From NCBI GenBank assembly GCA_949317995.1, contig OX439044.1, positions 46,084,166 through 46,148,165 of the forward strand: DNA of 64,000 bases, written 5' to 3'. A program made the translations under genes and the position numbers. Positions 13,376 to 25,002 of the stretch are shown here, one piece after another. This stretch comes from Acholoe squamosa. Lineage: Eukaryota; Annelida; Polychaeta; Phyllodocida; Polynoidae. Each line of letters begins with the position of its first letter. The stretch's first letter is position 1. The notes beneath the pieces were generated by a model. The model searched no databases and was not told the origin of the DNA. It worked only from the letters and a program-made list of their open reading frames with translations.

Positions 13376-13481
13376 CTGCTCTGTTGTGGCCCCTACGCAC
13401 TATCTTATCAAAGTGGTATCGATCCATTGCTTCGGTCATGTGTTTGTGATCTCGTGAGTATATTATATTAATGGTCAATCC
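13376..13481 (-). CDS. Candidate internal exon of an unidentified gene
   Basis: On the minus strand, 106 nt are bounded by a good acceptor (CCATTCCTGTAG before 13481) and an excellent donor (GCAG|GTAAGA, exon end at 13376). The enclosed frame is fully open for 35 codons plus one base. It contains a composition-rich peptide with the core MTEAMDRYHFDKIVRRGHNR, which looks like a soluble charged helix rather than random AT-rich translation. I do not recognise the family. An in-frame TAG lies in the acceptor, so the reading depends on splicing. Neighbouring exons were not found. A chance open segment between two splice-like words remains possible. Confidence 0.35.
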
Positions 13482-15483
13482 CTACAGGAATGGATTTAAC
13501 TGTTATATAACGAGAAGGTCAGATGCTGGCCACATACATAACTACAGCTCTGGGTCGTAGTTAAATAAATAATTAAATCATTTTTAATTTGTTGCCAAAT
13601 ATATCTGACCTGATCTTTATCTCTGCATAAAGGCTATTTGAAAATTGATGCATTGAATTGAGTATTGCACTAACAGTTAAAAATTAAAGGGGAATGGGCT
13701 GGGCAGTGGATATCATTATATAGTAACATTGAAGATTCAGAATGGACAAATTTCTGCGCTTTGGCAAAAAGTAATTGGTATGAGGCTATCTGTCAAGCAG
13801 TGAATTGCTTTGTCATACTTAATTGAACTAATAGTTTATCAAATTCATGAACACCATGGCCAATAATATTTTCCATTGATCAGAAGAGGAATCAATTCAA
13901 CCAATGCTATAATTATTGACATAAAGTATACAGTGCATCTGCATAAAGACATGGAACAACCATAGTGATTAAACAATTTTCATGCACTGTAATGTACCAA
14001 CAGAATAAAAACAAACAAACAAGAGGGACAAGTCTTAAAAATGAAGCACCCAATTACATTGGGGCAGTACTCAATGATAATGTGTACAAAATCCTGCATC
14101 CCATGCTTATGTGATGTGGACCATTAGTGGGAATATATTATTTACACCGTTCCTCATTATTAAACTGTTGTTTAAGAAATACAAGAATGAGGGTGATACA
14201 CCATTATCAATGTGTTCAGGGGACGGGCCATCATCAGTAACGGATCCAGAATTTTGAAAAGGAGGGGGCACACCTTTTATTTAGCTTCATTTCTAAACCA
14301 AATCTGAAAAGGATGGGATGGATAAAAGAGGGGAAAGCTGGGACATTCTCCCTATCTATAAATACACGGTGAAAATGAGTGTCAAACGAGTCACACTAGG
14401 TCAGCTGCAACAGATTCATATGAAAATTAATGTTACAATCTAATTTTTGACACCAATTTGCAATTAAGTGAGAGTTATGCTGACCATTATGGCCAAAATA
14501 TATAGATGTGTAATTGGTATTATAGTAGTCAGGGCAACATGAATAATTAAGGCAAATGAAAACGCTCACGATATACATGTCTAAGTAATCTAAACGATGG
14601 GTTTGTATCAACAATAGCAATACAGTTTGTTTCGTCACGCATGTAATTGGCCAAGGACCAGCTCACCTCTTCTGACCCTGGCTTATCAACCTCACATATC
14701 TTACACAATCTTAATATGATTCCTTCCAGGTACACATGCATCATAGTTAGGCCTATCACATATCACTTATGATATTACTTCTGACTCTGTAGGCCAAGGG
14801 CATCTACTAAAAATACCTCTGGAGGTTATTACTTAACAGACTACGACCGCCCCACCCTCTTCAGATCGCACCTACAGTCAGGTAGGAATGGCACAGAAAT
14901 TATATAGTTGTAGGACTGGGCGTGATCGTATGCTGAAAGAAATGGCCTCCAGGTGATGGATGGGTGTGTGCAGGAACCATATATAATTATATGTTCTTCA
15001 ATGATAACTACCTGTGTAAACATACTCCACCATGGTCTGGTCTAACCATCATAATCTTGCTAGACGCATTAACATCATCAAGCCAATTCTTCTAGTTGTT
15101 TTTCAGCAAATATCCCCTTACACTAATAAAGGCATCTATGGTTGCACGGCACCTGTGTGGGCATTTGGACACATATGTGGTTGTCTCATGCCGTTCCTTA
15201 AAGTTTTGCATATAATACACAAGAATAGAAGAAGAGGGGAAGGAGAAAGTACTCGAGTATTATTCCCCATGCCTGCCATTGTGTCTATAGCCAGGCATCC
15301 ATGGTGGGTGCGTCAAGACAGATTCGCTTAGCAAGGGGTGCCAACCTACTGAGCGTGACTGATGCACGAGATGCTGCATCAGCAAAATCCTACAGGCTAT
15401 GTATGTGCCTCGTCTATAGGCCAAACAGAATAGGGTATGGCATGGTGTATACAATGAGCTAACTGGTCAGGTCTATGTAATGG
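13482..15483. other. No gene recognised; truncated hAT-like MITE end
   Basis: A hAT-like end with GA-rich block is at 14235-14270. A minus-strand frame at 14547-14759 contains a donor-like GAAGAG|GTGAGC, but no acceptor or family supports an exon. The remainder is anonymous. Confidence 0.4.
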
Positions 15484-15540
15484 AAAACCTCCACGGAGCT
15501 GGAGGTTTTGTGGCAAATCCTCTAGCTCCAAGGAGGTTTT
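15484..15540. repeat. Small inverted-repeat cluster
   Basis: AAAACCTCC (15484-15492) pairs perfectly with GGAGGTTTT (15501-15509), and a second AGGAGGTTTT follows at 15531-15540. It lies directly outside the giant hairpin and may be part of its flank or a separate MITE end. Confidence 0.6.
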
Positions 15541-15565
15541 CTTACCTTTACCAAGAAGCTTATAC

Positions 15566-17814
15566 TATAGGAGAGGTCACTGAGAGCATAGTCTATGGGT
15601 AGAGTGTGACAGGCCACCCCCCTCTACCCCCCCATGAAACTAGGTGCCTCTGTATTCCCATTGTTGATTTCTGTAGAGGATTAGGTGGTTTTTGGATCTG
15701 TGGTATTCCTTTATCAGGGTGATATTAAAGGGGAAGAAGGAACCACCTAGACCAGAAAATCCTGATGAATCCAAATTTTCTGATCATGATTCTCAGAAAT
15801 TGACTAAAAGTACCCAAAAATGAGGTTTGATGAAGAAAATATTTTAAAGATGTACAAAAATAATATTCAAAATAATGAGAAGTCTTTATAGACACGTGTA
15901 AACCAGAGGTAGTACCTCAATGCACATTTCCAAATGTCTGCCTATCTCCCAATTTGACAAGTATTCTAACTGTGCATTACTCTGCCTATCACACATACTG
16001 CCTATCCCTTAGTCTACCTATCACTCATACTGCCTATCTCCTAAATCTAAAGCATCTTGAAGTAAGGCTATCTCCCAAAACACCTAGATACTAAAGCTTA
16101 CTCCTTACTTTAGCTAATCTTCTCTGGTCCTAGTTTTCCATAGTATACCTATCCTCAGTCTTCCTATCATTCATTTTAACCTATCCCTCATGTGACTATC
16201 CCTAAGACCACCATGTTTAAACTGTGTTGTTCATCTGTTTATTTAGGCCCTAATGGATAACAGTACATTGCTTATCATGTCTATCATTTTGATCCTACCT
16301 ATCCTTAACAATGCCTATCATAAAGCCTACCTATCCTTCATTATACCTATCCCCCAACTCTGCATATCCCTCATATTTGACTTGCACATCTGTTGCTAGC
16401 ACCCATGTTTTCTTGTTTTACATTTGCTCATATTACAAGGTACTTTCTGTGTCTATCCCTTAAACTAGATATTGCACATGCTACTTATCCCCCTTGCTAC
16501 CAATCCTATTGAATACCTATCCCTCATGCTCTCCATGTGGTTTTCTTACCATGTCAGCTCAGTCAATCTAACCTGCTCTCTCTATACATATCTCAGCTTG
16601 TGTTCAATTTCTTCTACCTGTCTCCAGGTCTATGCCTTGTGAAATATACCTATCCCCCATTATGCCTATCCTCCGTTCATATCATATATAGGTAAATTGA
16701 AAGATATGCAGCATGAATGATAGGTAGATGTATGAATAAGGTGGACTGTAACCAGTATGTTAGGTGATAGGGTGACTAAGAAATGGTCATCATAATGAAG
16801 GTTGGTTGTGACATAGGTAGGTAAAGAGAGGTGAGATGGGTAAGAGAGCTTTATAGAGTACATGGGGGATAGGTAAGGATGGGTAGCAAGAGGGATAGGC
16901 AGTATGATTAATTAGCAATTTAAGGAATAGGCACATAGTACCTTGTAAGATGAGCAAACGTTAAAAAAAAAGAAAACATGCATCCTAGGGACAGATATGC
17001 AAGTCAAATATGAGGGATGTGCAGAGTTGGGGGATAGGCACAATGAGGGATAGGTAGGCTACATGATAGGCATTGTCAGGGATAGGTAGAATTGAAATAG
17101 TAGACATGGTAAGGAATGTACCGTTAAACAATAAAGGCTTATATAGCAGACAAACAGCGCAGATTAAACATGATGGTCTGAAGGATAGTCACCATGAGGG
17201 ATAGATAAAATGAATGATAGGCAGATTGAGGATAGGTAGACTAAAGGAAAGAAGGAACAAATGAGATAAGGTAAGGTGAGGGGCAAGCATTATAAGTTAG
17301 GCCTTTTAAGAGATAACCAGATTGAACTGTAGATGTTTCGGATTGAAGAGATAGGCAGGATGAGTGATAGGTACACAATTAATATGCTGTATGTGGGATA
17401 GGCAGAATAATGCACAGGCCAAGAACTTGCCTGACTGAGAGATAGGCAGACATTTGGGTATGTGGATTGAGGTATTAACTCTGATTTATGTGTTCTATAT
17501 TTAAAGATTTGCAATCATTTTCAATATCATTTTTGTACATTTTCAAATATTTCCCTCATCAAACATCATTTTCGGGTTCTTTTGGTCAAATTCTGATAAT
17601 AAAGACCAACATTTTTGGATTCAGCAGGATTTTCTGGCTTAGATGGTCTTTTCATTTCATTTGGTATCCCTTTCATGAAGATACATGATAGCTCCATAAA
17701 CCCCCTTATCCTACATAGGGCCCAATACTGAACACAAAAGGTCACCTAGTTTCATGGGGGGGTAGAGGGGGGTTGGCCTTCACTATAGGACTGTATGGAC
17801 TGACCTATCCTATA
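15566..17814. repeat. 2.25-kb giant inverted repeat (foldback/hairpin locus)
   Basis: The left half, read outward from about 16.6 kb, matches the reverse complement of the right half for roughly 1 kb each way. Outer ends are TATAGGAGAGGTCA (15566) and TGACCTATCCTATA (ending 17814). Clear pairs include CCATGAAACTAGGTG (about 15632) with CACCTAGTTTCATGG (about 17743), and TGTGCAAGTCAAATATGAGG-type blocks on the two sides. Both arms carry many degenerate copies of GGGATAGGCA/GGGATAGGTA, each as its complement on the left. The spacer is of the order of 200-300 bp. The arms are diverged by substitutions and small indels, so the palindrome is not freshly made. No long ORF is present. A transcript across it would form a long hairpin. 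Confidence 0.85.
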
Positions 17815-17993
17815 CTGTACAGTCCTTGCCTTTACTCCATCAACAGAAGTTTATATAACAGTAAAACCATGAATATTTATAGCATATTTTGATATAAACT
17901 GTAGAGGCCCAGAAGAGGATTTGAATCTTCTACACAGGCTATGATACAAAGCTATGATAGATATATGGTGTTCCGGGCTACAATCATCAACAA

Positions 17994-18056
17994 TCTCAAT
18001 AGTATAGTGGTTAGCAAGTCTGACTTTGAATCACAGAATGTGGGTTCAAGACTGCA

Positions 18057-18057
<1 letters not shown>
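17994..18057 (+). tRNA. tRNA-Gln-like pseudogene or SINE head
   Basis: TAGTATAGTGGTTAGCA resembles a D-arm/A-box. GACTTTGAATCA matches the anticodon loop of tRNA-Gln(TTG). GGGTTCAAGACTG resembles a T-arm/B-box. The acceptor stem does not pair, so this is not a functional tRNA. It runs directly into a TA repeat, as a SINE-type retroposon or tRNA pseudogene might. Confidence 0.5.

Positions 18058-18058
<1 letters not shown>

Positions 18059-18114
<56 letters not shown>
18059..18114. repeat. (AT)n microsatellite
   Basis: About 28 uninterrupted AT units directly follow the tRNA-like sequence. Confidence 0.95.
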
Positions 18115-18116
<2 letters not shown>

Positions 18117-20631
18117 GTTAGATTTTTTCTACCCACTATGGGCCAGAGAGTCAAAACATCTCAAAGTTAATATCAATTAAATGGACTTTATTATAATGGA
18201 AGACCAACATCTTGGGGCCCTAAAAAACCTGATTTAACCACTGTACTCATAAAATGTCAGTTTTGGTAAGCCATCAATGAAAATCATCTCTTTTCGTGCA
18301 ACGATGGTCACATTAATAATCTTTGTTCAAAGTGGACCCCCTAGAAATGCTCATATCACCCTTAAATTTGGTGTGCTTATACTGTCAATAGTTACCAATA
18401 TGCATGCCAAAAAGAAATATCGTGTCTCAAAAACCTTTTTATCTATGGATGATCTCAAAATTTTGAAAATTTGTTGATTTCCTCGCAACCCTTTTAGACT
18501 TTCCTATAACAACATTAAAATACCTTCTATTCTGCTGAATATCAGTCTGAATTATGTATAGGGTCCATACTATGTAAACCAAGTGCGATTGTACACTTGT
18601 TGTACAACATATGTGGTCTGTTGCCGCTCTAACCTTAGTCATTCATAATGTATAAATGTGACCATCGTTACACAATCTATAGCAATCAGCAGAACCACTC
18701 ATTTAACCATTTTCCCTTGCCTTAACACCTTTAACTCACCACATTTGTAGTTAACAGGTTGGGCAACTGATTTAAATATTTTGTACATACTTTGAACCCC
18801 GAAAGGGTGAGCACCATGCATCTCAATGTGGAAATGACAGAATTTTCAAGTCTGGATGGACATTGCACCAGGACAAAATATAATTACAACACTCTATACA
18901 CCTCTATTCAATGCCCAAAGTGGTCTAGGAACAGCTTAAACATCAACAGAAACCATGTGATCACTCTATATTCCATGGTAGGTCTTATACCAGACACTCG
19001 GTGAAAGGAATGGGAAAAGTTGTCCCTCTACAGGACACAAGTACAGTATTGCCAAAGTATATGATACAACTTTCCTGTTAAACATCTTATCTGAAAGCAC
19101 TTAGTCTATTGTGGTCTTCTGAAGCTACCAACATACCTTTTGTTCGAGTCAGGGGCATCTTACGCTAACAATGATCTTTAACCACTTCAGGTTCGTATTG
19201 GCATGTGGAAGGATTAGGGGTTGGCAGAAAATTAAATCCTTTGTATAAGCCTTCGTATATACTGTACACATAGTATGTCCCCCCTCCCTCCCACGCCCAA
19301 CATAAATTGCACTGTAGTTCCAACAAATTCACCTGCCGCTTTTCAATTTCACATCATTAATCACCATCAATCTGAAACCGAGAATACAGAAACGGCCTCT
19401 ATTCTATAATCTTTCAGATCTTGGCATTGAACCCTATCTTGACCAGCACACATGCCAACGATAAGATAAAGGTATTGACGTCAGTAGGGCATATCAGGGC
19501 AGGTCAATCAAAGGGTTGATGTGCTTCCATCAGCCATTACTGAAGGCTCATTCTTAAGGTACTATGACTACACACAACCACTACGATTTAAAATTCCTAA
19601 GCATAGGACAGTTGATTGTAGATACTGCCCTATGACTGCTCTGTACGTTAAGCACATAATGCAGTGATTGCATAAGGTTTGGTAGAGCAGTCGTACTGGT
19701 GAAGGCATTAGTATCCAATAGTGATTTGTTCTTGTAATGTCACTGCAATTGCAATATTGTAAGGCTTCTCACACCAGAGAAATTGCAATAATGTTGACTC
19801 GAGTGGTTTGGTTTTCCTGTGTCCAACACACAACCTCTTGCATATGGTGAAAGATATATGTGCAGTTACTATAGCCTAACACTTCAAGAGACCAGGACGG
19901 TGGAACATGGTTGAAGTTGGGGGGGCCAGGTCCCCCCAGCCCCCACCCATAGGGTACTGGTTCGGACAATATATAAATCAGGTTCTCGGGCCACAGGCCC
20001 CAGAAAACTTTTGGAAGTTTTACCTTTAAATTGTTGTATTTGTGAAGGATTGGAAATATGTTTTAGAAAATTTGGAAATTTTACATCGATATTTACTTTC
20101 AACTTGGGGGGCCTGGGCCCTGTTCTGCCTGCCTATGGAGACTTGTCACAATTACTGGCACAACAGAGTACTTTACTAATGGCTCATTGCTGTACAGGTG
20201 AACTGTCTGGCTGGTCATGAAAAACTCACTCTGCACTTGAGATTTTTCGTTGTAAAAGTAAAAATCAAATCAATCGAATCAAGTAATCAATTTGTATGAT
20301 ATAGATATAATTATACTCCATTTCCTTCATAACGGCATTCCATGCAGTTGGCCATCTATAGAATTGTAGGTCATCATTATTTTTCCATCGTTCAGGTATA
20401 GAACAGCTGCAAACAGGTTAGAACAACTGATGGTCTAAAATAACTCATCACTATGAATCCTCCTAATGACTGAATACGTCTAACCCTTTGAGGGCCGCAG
20501 AGTGTATTGATGCATCCTGGCCAAGGGTGATTGAAGCATGATCCCTGGGGACTAACTTACCTGGGCTACATTCTTGCATCATGCCGGTGACCTTTCCCTT
20601 CCTGAAGGATCAGTATGATGATCCAAAAAAC
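18115..20631. other. No gene recognised
   Basis: Mixed AT-rich DNA. A G/C-rich block at 19915-20110 includes GGGGGGCC runs with short overlapping frames on both strands but no identifiable domain. A GGCCCTCAAAGGGTTA-type MITE end occurs in reverse at about 20481. Confidence 0.45.
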
Positions 20632-20829
20632 TGTAAAACCTCGCTTATAAGAAGCGCTCTGCATATAAGGCGCGCCCGGAGTTCATGTAACACCTATAAG
20701 GCATATCTGGGATCATGTTTTGGCTAACATAGCATTCTATAGCTGTGAATCCTCATTTTGGCTGACCCTATTAGGCTCACTGGGGGGGCATCCTTGTGTA
20801 TCAGCCGCACCTTATACATGAGGTTTTGG
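20632..20829. mobile_element. Short pogo/Tigger-like MITE
   Basis: Imperfect inverted ends: TGTAAAACCTCGCTTATAAG on the left, and CTTATACATGAGGTTTTGGA on the right. AAAACCTC-type termini are typical of pogo/Tigger-like elements. About 198 bp, non-coding. Confidence 0.5.
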
Positions 20830-22632
20830 AGTAGTGCTGAAGTAGACTCACCAGCACAGCATTGGTACATCATGGCCATGCAGAAAGGAGCATGGAGTCA
20901 TCCTGTGACATTTATAGAGTTCAGACAGTAACTGCACGAACCCAGGTCTTATTATGAAAATCACTACAGATTGGGGGATGATGTCAGTTGTGTTGTATAA
21001 GACCCTAAAAGCAAATTAGAGCAGGCTAATTATTATTAAGAACTACTCTTTAGAGAGGAAACAAAATGCATGGCATATTATCGTATCAGTGTCTCTTTCT
21101 TCACTATTATCTTCAACATTGTTCTGCATATGACAGCACCATCATTATGAATACTAATTGTGGTGTAGAATAAGTATTACAAAACATGTAAGGCTTTGGA
21201 CAATACTTAGTATGTTCACTTGATATTTAAAAAGCACAATAATATGGAGAAAATAATATGGAGCTACCAGTGACCACAAATATTGAACAAAAATGGCAGC
21301 AACTCTGCTGCACATGTACTTTCAAGCTTTCATGTATAGGTAGTTTAAAGAAATATCCACAATATTGCATGATTTCATTGGCTCAAAGGTCTGTGGAGCA
21401 TGGGCCTCTCTATTTTTCATCGTGAATGGAAAAAGAGAAGTACTAGCTATCTAGTCCAGTGGGGCATTTTATCAAATAAGAATTGATGAGAATTATCAAG
21501 AAATGTATTCCAGAAAATCACAATCAGCTAGCTGTAGAATAATTTTAACATTTTTCCAAGGAATCAATTTTCTTGAACCAAATGTATAAATCTTTTTTGT
21601 AATGGATATAATTATGTATGACAAAATAGATTCAAAGAATGAAACAATTGGTAAACTGATCACGGTAATGAATACAGATGGAACATCCGTGGAGAGAATT
21701 AACACATGCCTAAAGAAAATAGAATAAGAAGTTCATCGAACTCTTTGCATGCAGGGGATCTGGATGGGGGTCCCCCATGTCACGTTTCGTCTTTTTAAGA
21801 AATGGCCATGCCACATGCCACTCAAATCCCCATGTCCCATGTCACCTCTAGGAACTTATCATATCCCATGTCCTGTCACTAATTTATTACCTCATGCCCC
21901 TAAGCCTCACGTCACATATCGTTGTTAAGAATTATAAATGACCATGTCACCATGTCACATTCAGCGGTCCAGACCTATTTTACAGATAGGTTCTTTGTAG
22001 ATAGAGTCGTCCCTTTACCACCTCTCACATGGTAGACAGGCTGGGTTCCACAAGGCAACCAAAAAGAGCTACCTTGGTCACGATTCTTGCACCGACCCAA
22101 AAAATAATCCCCATGAATATGAAAGACAATGGTGGGATGTGCTATAGTAGCTGTGACAACAGGTGCTATGTTTACCAAGAGTGTTGGTCCGTCCCGGCCG
22201 CTTCATGTTATAAAAGTAAACAATGAGCTAAACCACAGACAATGAGATCTTTCCTGTCCAGCAAATATATGGGGACACAATCGTGGCCAATAAATAGTAC
22301 AATACATAGCAAATGAAGATTTTCATTTCAATAATTTGACCAGACCTTTATATGTAGATTCCAAGCATGACTATATTATCTCCCTAATGGTCTTTAACAA
22401 TAGTATCATAATTTATTCATGATATTGTACATTGATTATTGAGAGATATTGAGCACATGTAAATTATGCTTCAATCTCTTTACAATTTACTTTTATTGAC
22501 TCATAACACAAGTACACTTTGCTAAATATGGATTGACTCGTCTATTAAGTGAGCATCATATACTACTTCAAATAAGTCATAAAAAAAGAGACATCAGATT
22601 GGAGGTGCCAAGAAACCTTAAATAACAGGTAC
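20830..22632. other. No gene recognised
   Basis: AT-rich. At 21790-21960 there is a run of CATGTCAC/CATGTCCCATGTC words, i.e. degenerate short tandem repetition. Nothing else is supportable. Confidence 0.45.
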
Positions 22633-22757
22633 GGTCTCAGTGTGAGTAAGTGAGTGAGTAATAGTTGTTTAACGCCATTTCAACAGCTAAGGTCATATTC
22701 ATGGCGAGAACTACATTACACAATTTCACAGGGGAATGTGTCAGTGCCCACGCATGT

Positions 22758-23353
22758 AGAGGCAAGGAGAAAGGGTGCTCCACGCTAAAAGTCAACTTTA
22801 AAATTCAGATCACTAGCTTTACAGTGATATATTGCATGAGAAGATACTCTTGTTAGTTTTGGAGGAAGAGCTTGCTAGGTATGACCATTTCGTGAATGTC
22901 AATAGGCCCTATGTCTCCATGGTCATCAGATACAACTATAATTAGCATAATTTATGCTAATTAGCTAAATTAGCATACATTTTCATTCTTTTGCCCATAA
23001 CTTTTGATCTAGAAATGATATTTTCATTCTGTTTTCACCATAGTGGACCTTGTGAAACGTTTCTTCAAATAGGATCATCGATTTTCTTATTTAAAATGAA
23101 TATCATGTTTCCATGGCAACAGAAATAAACAAAAATGCCTATTTTGGCCAAAAAACATTCTTTTTAATGCCAAATATGGAACCTGTCCCCCAAAAATAGA
23201 ACGTTTTATCAAAAATCTTTAAATTCTCCACAAAAAAAGTAGCCTATAACAGTTTTAGGCATATTTTTCCTATTCTAGCCCATAGTGGTGCCCCCTGGTG
23301 GCTAAAATAGGTACTAAATCCCGCAGGAACCCCCATTTCTGCTTGCTGGCTCA
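22758..23353. mobile_element. MITE family B, copy 1, nested in the SINE
   Basis: The insert begins AGAGGCAAGGAGAAAGGGTG and ends TGCTTGCTGGCTCA. Flanking ATGT (or CATGT) is duplicated on both sides, and the uninterrupted SINE at 27.2 kb provides the empty site. Relatives are at 31250-31314 (end only) and 32095-33856. It carries a CTCF-like core on the minus strand (23289-23301) and an X-box-like GTTTCCATGGCAAC (23107-23120). Non-coding. Confidence 0.75.
23289..23301 (-). promoter_or_regulatory. CTCF-like core motif
   Basis: On the minus strand this reads CCACCAGGGGGCA, an exact fit to CCASYAGRKGGCR. It sits near one end of a MITE. Binding is unproven. Confidence 0.4.
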
Positions 23354-23456
23354 CATGTGCACCACACACATCCTGAGGGGATAGGAAAGAGGAGAAATAG
23401 ACCCTTTTAAGTGGGCTAGGGAAGCCCGTTACAGATATAGTAAGGTCTCAGTGTGA

Positions 23457-23931
23457 ATGATGTGAGGATTCAACAACACTTCCATTTTCCAAACATAGTA
23501 TTATAACAAAATTGCTTAGTTTCATTGGCAGTGCTCCTTTTATCCATTGGCTTGTTCTAAATTGGTCCCTTCTCTTTATATTGGATATTTTACAGTTTCA
23601 ACAGTCACCAGCAGACAAGTCATCTCCAGGTGGGAAATGCTAACAAAATGTGTCTTTATACATATGGGTAGATGCATAAAAGCTATACACATAAATTTGT
23701 GATGCATCCTAACCAAATGAGTCACATCTCGGCCCTCACAGACCAGAGATAATGAAGTCAAAAGGTGGAAAATTGTGATATAAATGATTTTGACATTTTG
23801 GAATGTTTGCTTTTATTAGTATCTTCCCTGTGATTTGGTGAAAGTATTAATGAAAAAAAAATAGCAGAAATGATGAGAATTGGCCGATTTGGTGATTGTC
23901 GCTAATTTGTGACGCAACGATTTTCACCAAT
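23457..23931. other. No feature recognised
   Basis: AT-rich flank between the SINE and the terminal-repeat element. Nothing supportable. Confidence 0.5.
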
Positions 23932-24127
23932 AAATTTACAATATAATCACAATGTCTTGTATTGTAAAAAAGAATTGTAACAAAAAAGACTAAAGCTATT
24001 CATATGCACATGTAGCTTGACATTTTCTCCTTAAATTGGTACAAGCCTGGCTAGGTTTGTAGTCAAGAGATTCAGTCAAGACACCAATACAAAGATGGCT
24101 TCCACTTCTCTGTACGAGTTTAAATTA
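23932..24127 (-). repeat. 196-bp terminal direct repeat, left copy
   Basis: It matches 24807-25002 at about 194 of 196 positions. High identity implies recent origin or conversion. Confidence 0.9.
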
Positions 24128-24592
24128 TGTAATGGTAGAACCTACGGTAAGAGGTGAAACCTGGGGATTGAACGCACTCATGGCGCCCTGCCAAGCCCGT
24201 ATTCCATCGTTCATTTCTCGAAGAGAACGATTGTTATCGGCCCGAAGGCTTGCCAATTCCAGCTCCAGCTCCTTCCTCCTTGAAAGTCTGTCAATATTGG
24301 CTTTCCTGGTTTTCTCCTGCTTGATTTGCTGCAGTAGCTCCAGGTCTGGATCCTGTGTGATGGAGCCTTCCTCCCGGTCGCTCTCCCCGGCTGTCAGGTC
24401 GCTCTCCCCGGCTGTCAGGTCTGTAGTCATGGCTGCCTGGTCTGTAGACCCGGTGGCCCCTTCTGTAATCCCGGTTGTTCTGTGTCCCACCATCTGATCT
24501 CCTGCCTTCCAGTGTGGGTTGGGGCATGTGCACTGTGGACATGCTCTCTTGTTGCCATGATATTCATGTTGGCAAGAGTCACATACCACCAT
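24125..24592 (-). CDS. Zinc-ribbon and coiled-coil protein, unknown function
   Basis: A 155-codon minus-strand frame starts at the ATG at 24592. The same frame is open further upstream to 24808 but without an ATG. Residues 4-21 contain CxxC-x10-CxxC (CDSCQHEYHGNKRACPQC), a likely zinc ribbon, with another Cys at 23. A Thr/Gly/Ser-rich linker includes a doubled TAGESD unit. Residues about 80-125 are a Lys/Glu/Leu/Arg-rich amphipathic stretch likely to form a coiled coil. The frame ends inside the left terminal repeat. I do not recognise a family. Zn-binding plus coiled coil would suit a nucleic-acid-binding or gag-like role, but that is inference. Upstream in the insert, a CCTGTGCAGGTGAGTGGAGT unit is tandemly repeated. 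Confidence 0.5.
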   Translation of the reverse strand: MVVCDSCQHEYHGNKRACPQCTCPNPHWKAGDQMVGHRTTGITEGATGSTDQAAMTTDLTAGESDLTAGESDREEGSITQDPDLELLQQIKQEKTRKANIDRLSRRKELELELASLRADNNRSLREMNDGIRAWQGAMSAFNPQVSPLTVGSTIT

Positions 24593-24806
24593 AATTCCAA
24601 ATAAACAGACAGAGCTGAGGTGAACTGAATGTCTGTGCCTGCCTGTGCAGGTGAGTGGAGTGACTGGGCTGAACTGTCTGGGCCTGCCTGTGCAGGTGAG
24701 TGGAGTGCAGGTGAGAGGTGTGTGACAGGTAGGGCACTGGGTCACACAGGTGGGAGGCCCCCTAGGTACCAATACCCCGAACAGGGTATGACCGCTGTTC
24801 GATACC

Positions 24807-25002
24807 AAATTTACAATATAATCACAATGTCTTGTATTGTAAAAAAGAATTGTAACAAAAAAGACTAAAGCTATTCATATTTACATGTAGCTTGACATTT
24901 TCTCCTTAAATTGGTACAAGCCTGGCTAGGTTTGTAGTCAAGAGATTCAGTCAAGACACCAATACAAAGATGGCTTCCACTTCTCTGTACGAGTTTAAAT
25001 TA
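24807..25002 (-). repeat. 196-bp terminal direct repeat, right copy
   Basis: Partner of 23932-24127. It would be the 5' repeat if the element reads on the minus strand. Confidence 0.9.

Larger units (their letters stand above)
22633..23456. mobile_element. SINE copy 1, split by a MITE
   Basis: A perfect 13-bp target-site duplication, GGTCTCAGTGTGA, flanks the unit (22633-22645 and 23444-23456). Between them lie two pieces of a roughly 200-bp SINE (22646-22757 and about 23354-23443). The pieces are contiguous in the second copy at 27116-27297 (reverse orientation). The SINE 3' end (read from the minus strand here) is GGCGTTAAAC-like followed by an ACTC repeat. A 13-bp duplication implies LINE-type target-primed integration. 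I could not find a clear A/B box, so its promoter origin is unknown. Confidence 0.8.
23932..25002 (-). mobile_element. Terminal-direct-repeat element with small ORF (TRIM-like)
   Basis: Two 196-bp direct repeats (23932-24127 and 24807-25002) differ at only about two positions. They enclose a GC-richer 679-bp insert that contrasts with the AT-rich surroundings. On the minus strand the repeat is followed at once by TGGTATCGAACAGC, which has the TGG start of a primer-binding site. The insert encodes a small zinc-ribbon/coiled-coil protein on that strand. This fits a miniature LTR retroelement carrying a gag-like or unknown ORF. However, the repeats lack TG...CA ends, no polypurine tract is obvious, and I see no target-site duplication. 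A segmental duplication with insertion is therefore not excluded. Confidence 0.5.

Noticed and set aside
14547-14759. Minus-strand frame with a donor-like GAAGAG|GTGAGC
   Set aside because: No matching acceptor and no recognisable peptide. Weaker than the 13.4-kb candidate.
15032-15331. 99-codon plus-strand frame
   Set aside because: No domain, no splice context, and other frames equally open.
15940-17460. CRISPR-like array (regular CCTATCCC/GGGATAGG words)
   Set aside because: Spacing is irregular, the repeats are degenerate and switch strand at the centre, and the genome is animal. It is a giant inverted repeat.
17994-18057. Functional tRNA-Gln gene
   Set aside because: A-box, anticodon and B-box are recognisable but the acceptor stem does not pair; kept only as a tRNA-like relic.
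17941-18180. Frame with alternating Ile-Tyr
   Set aside because: Translation of the (AT)n microsatellite.
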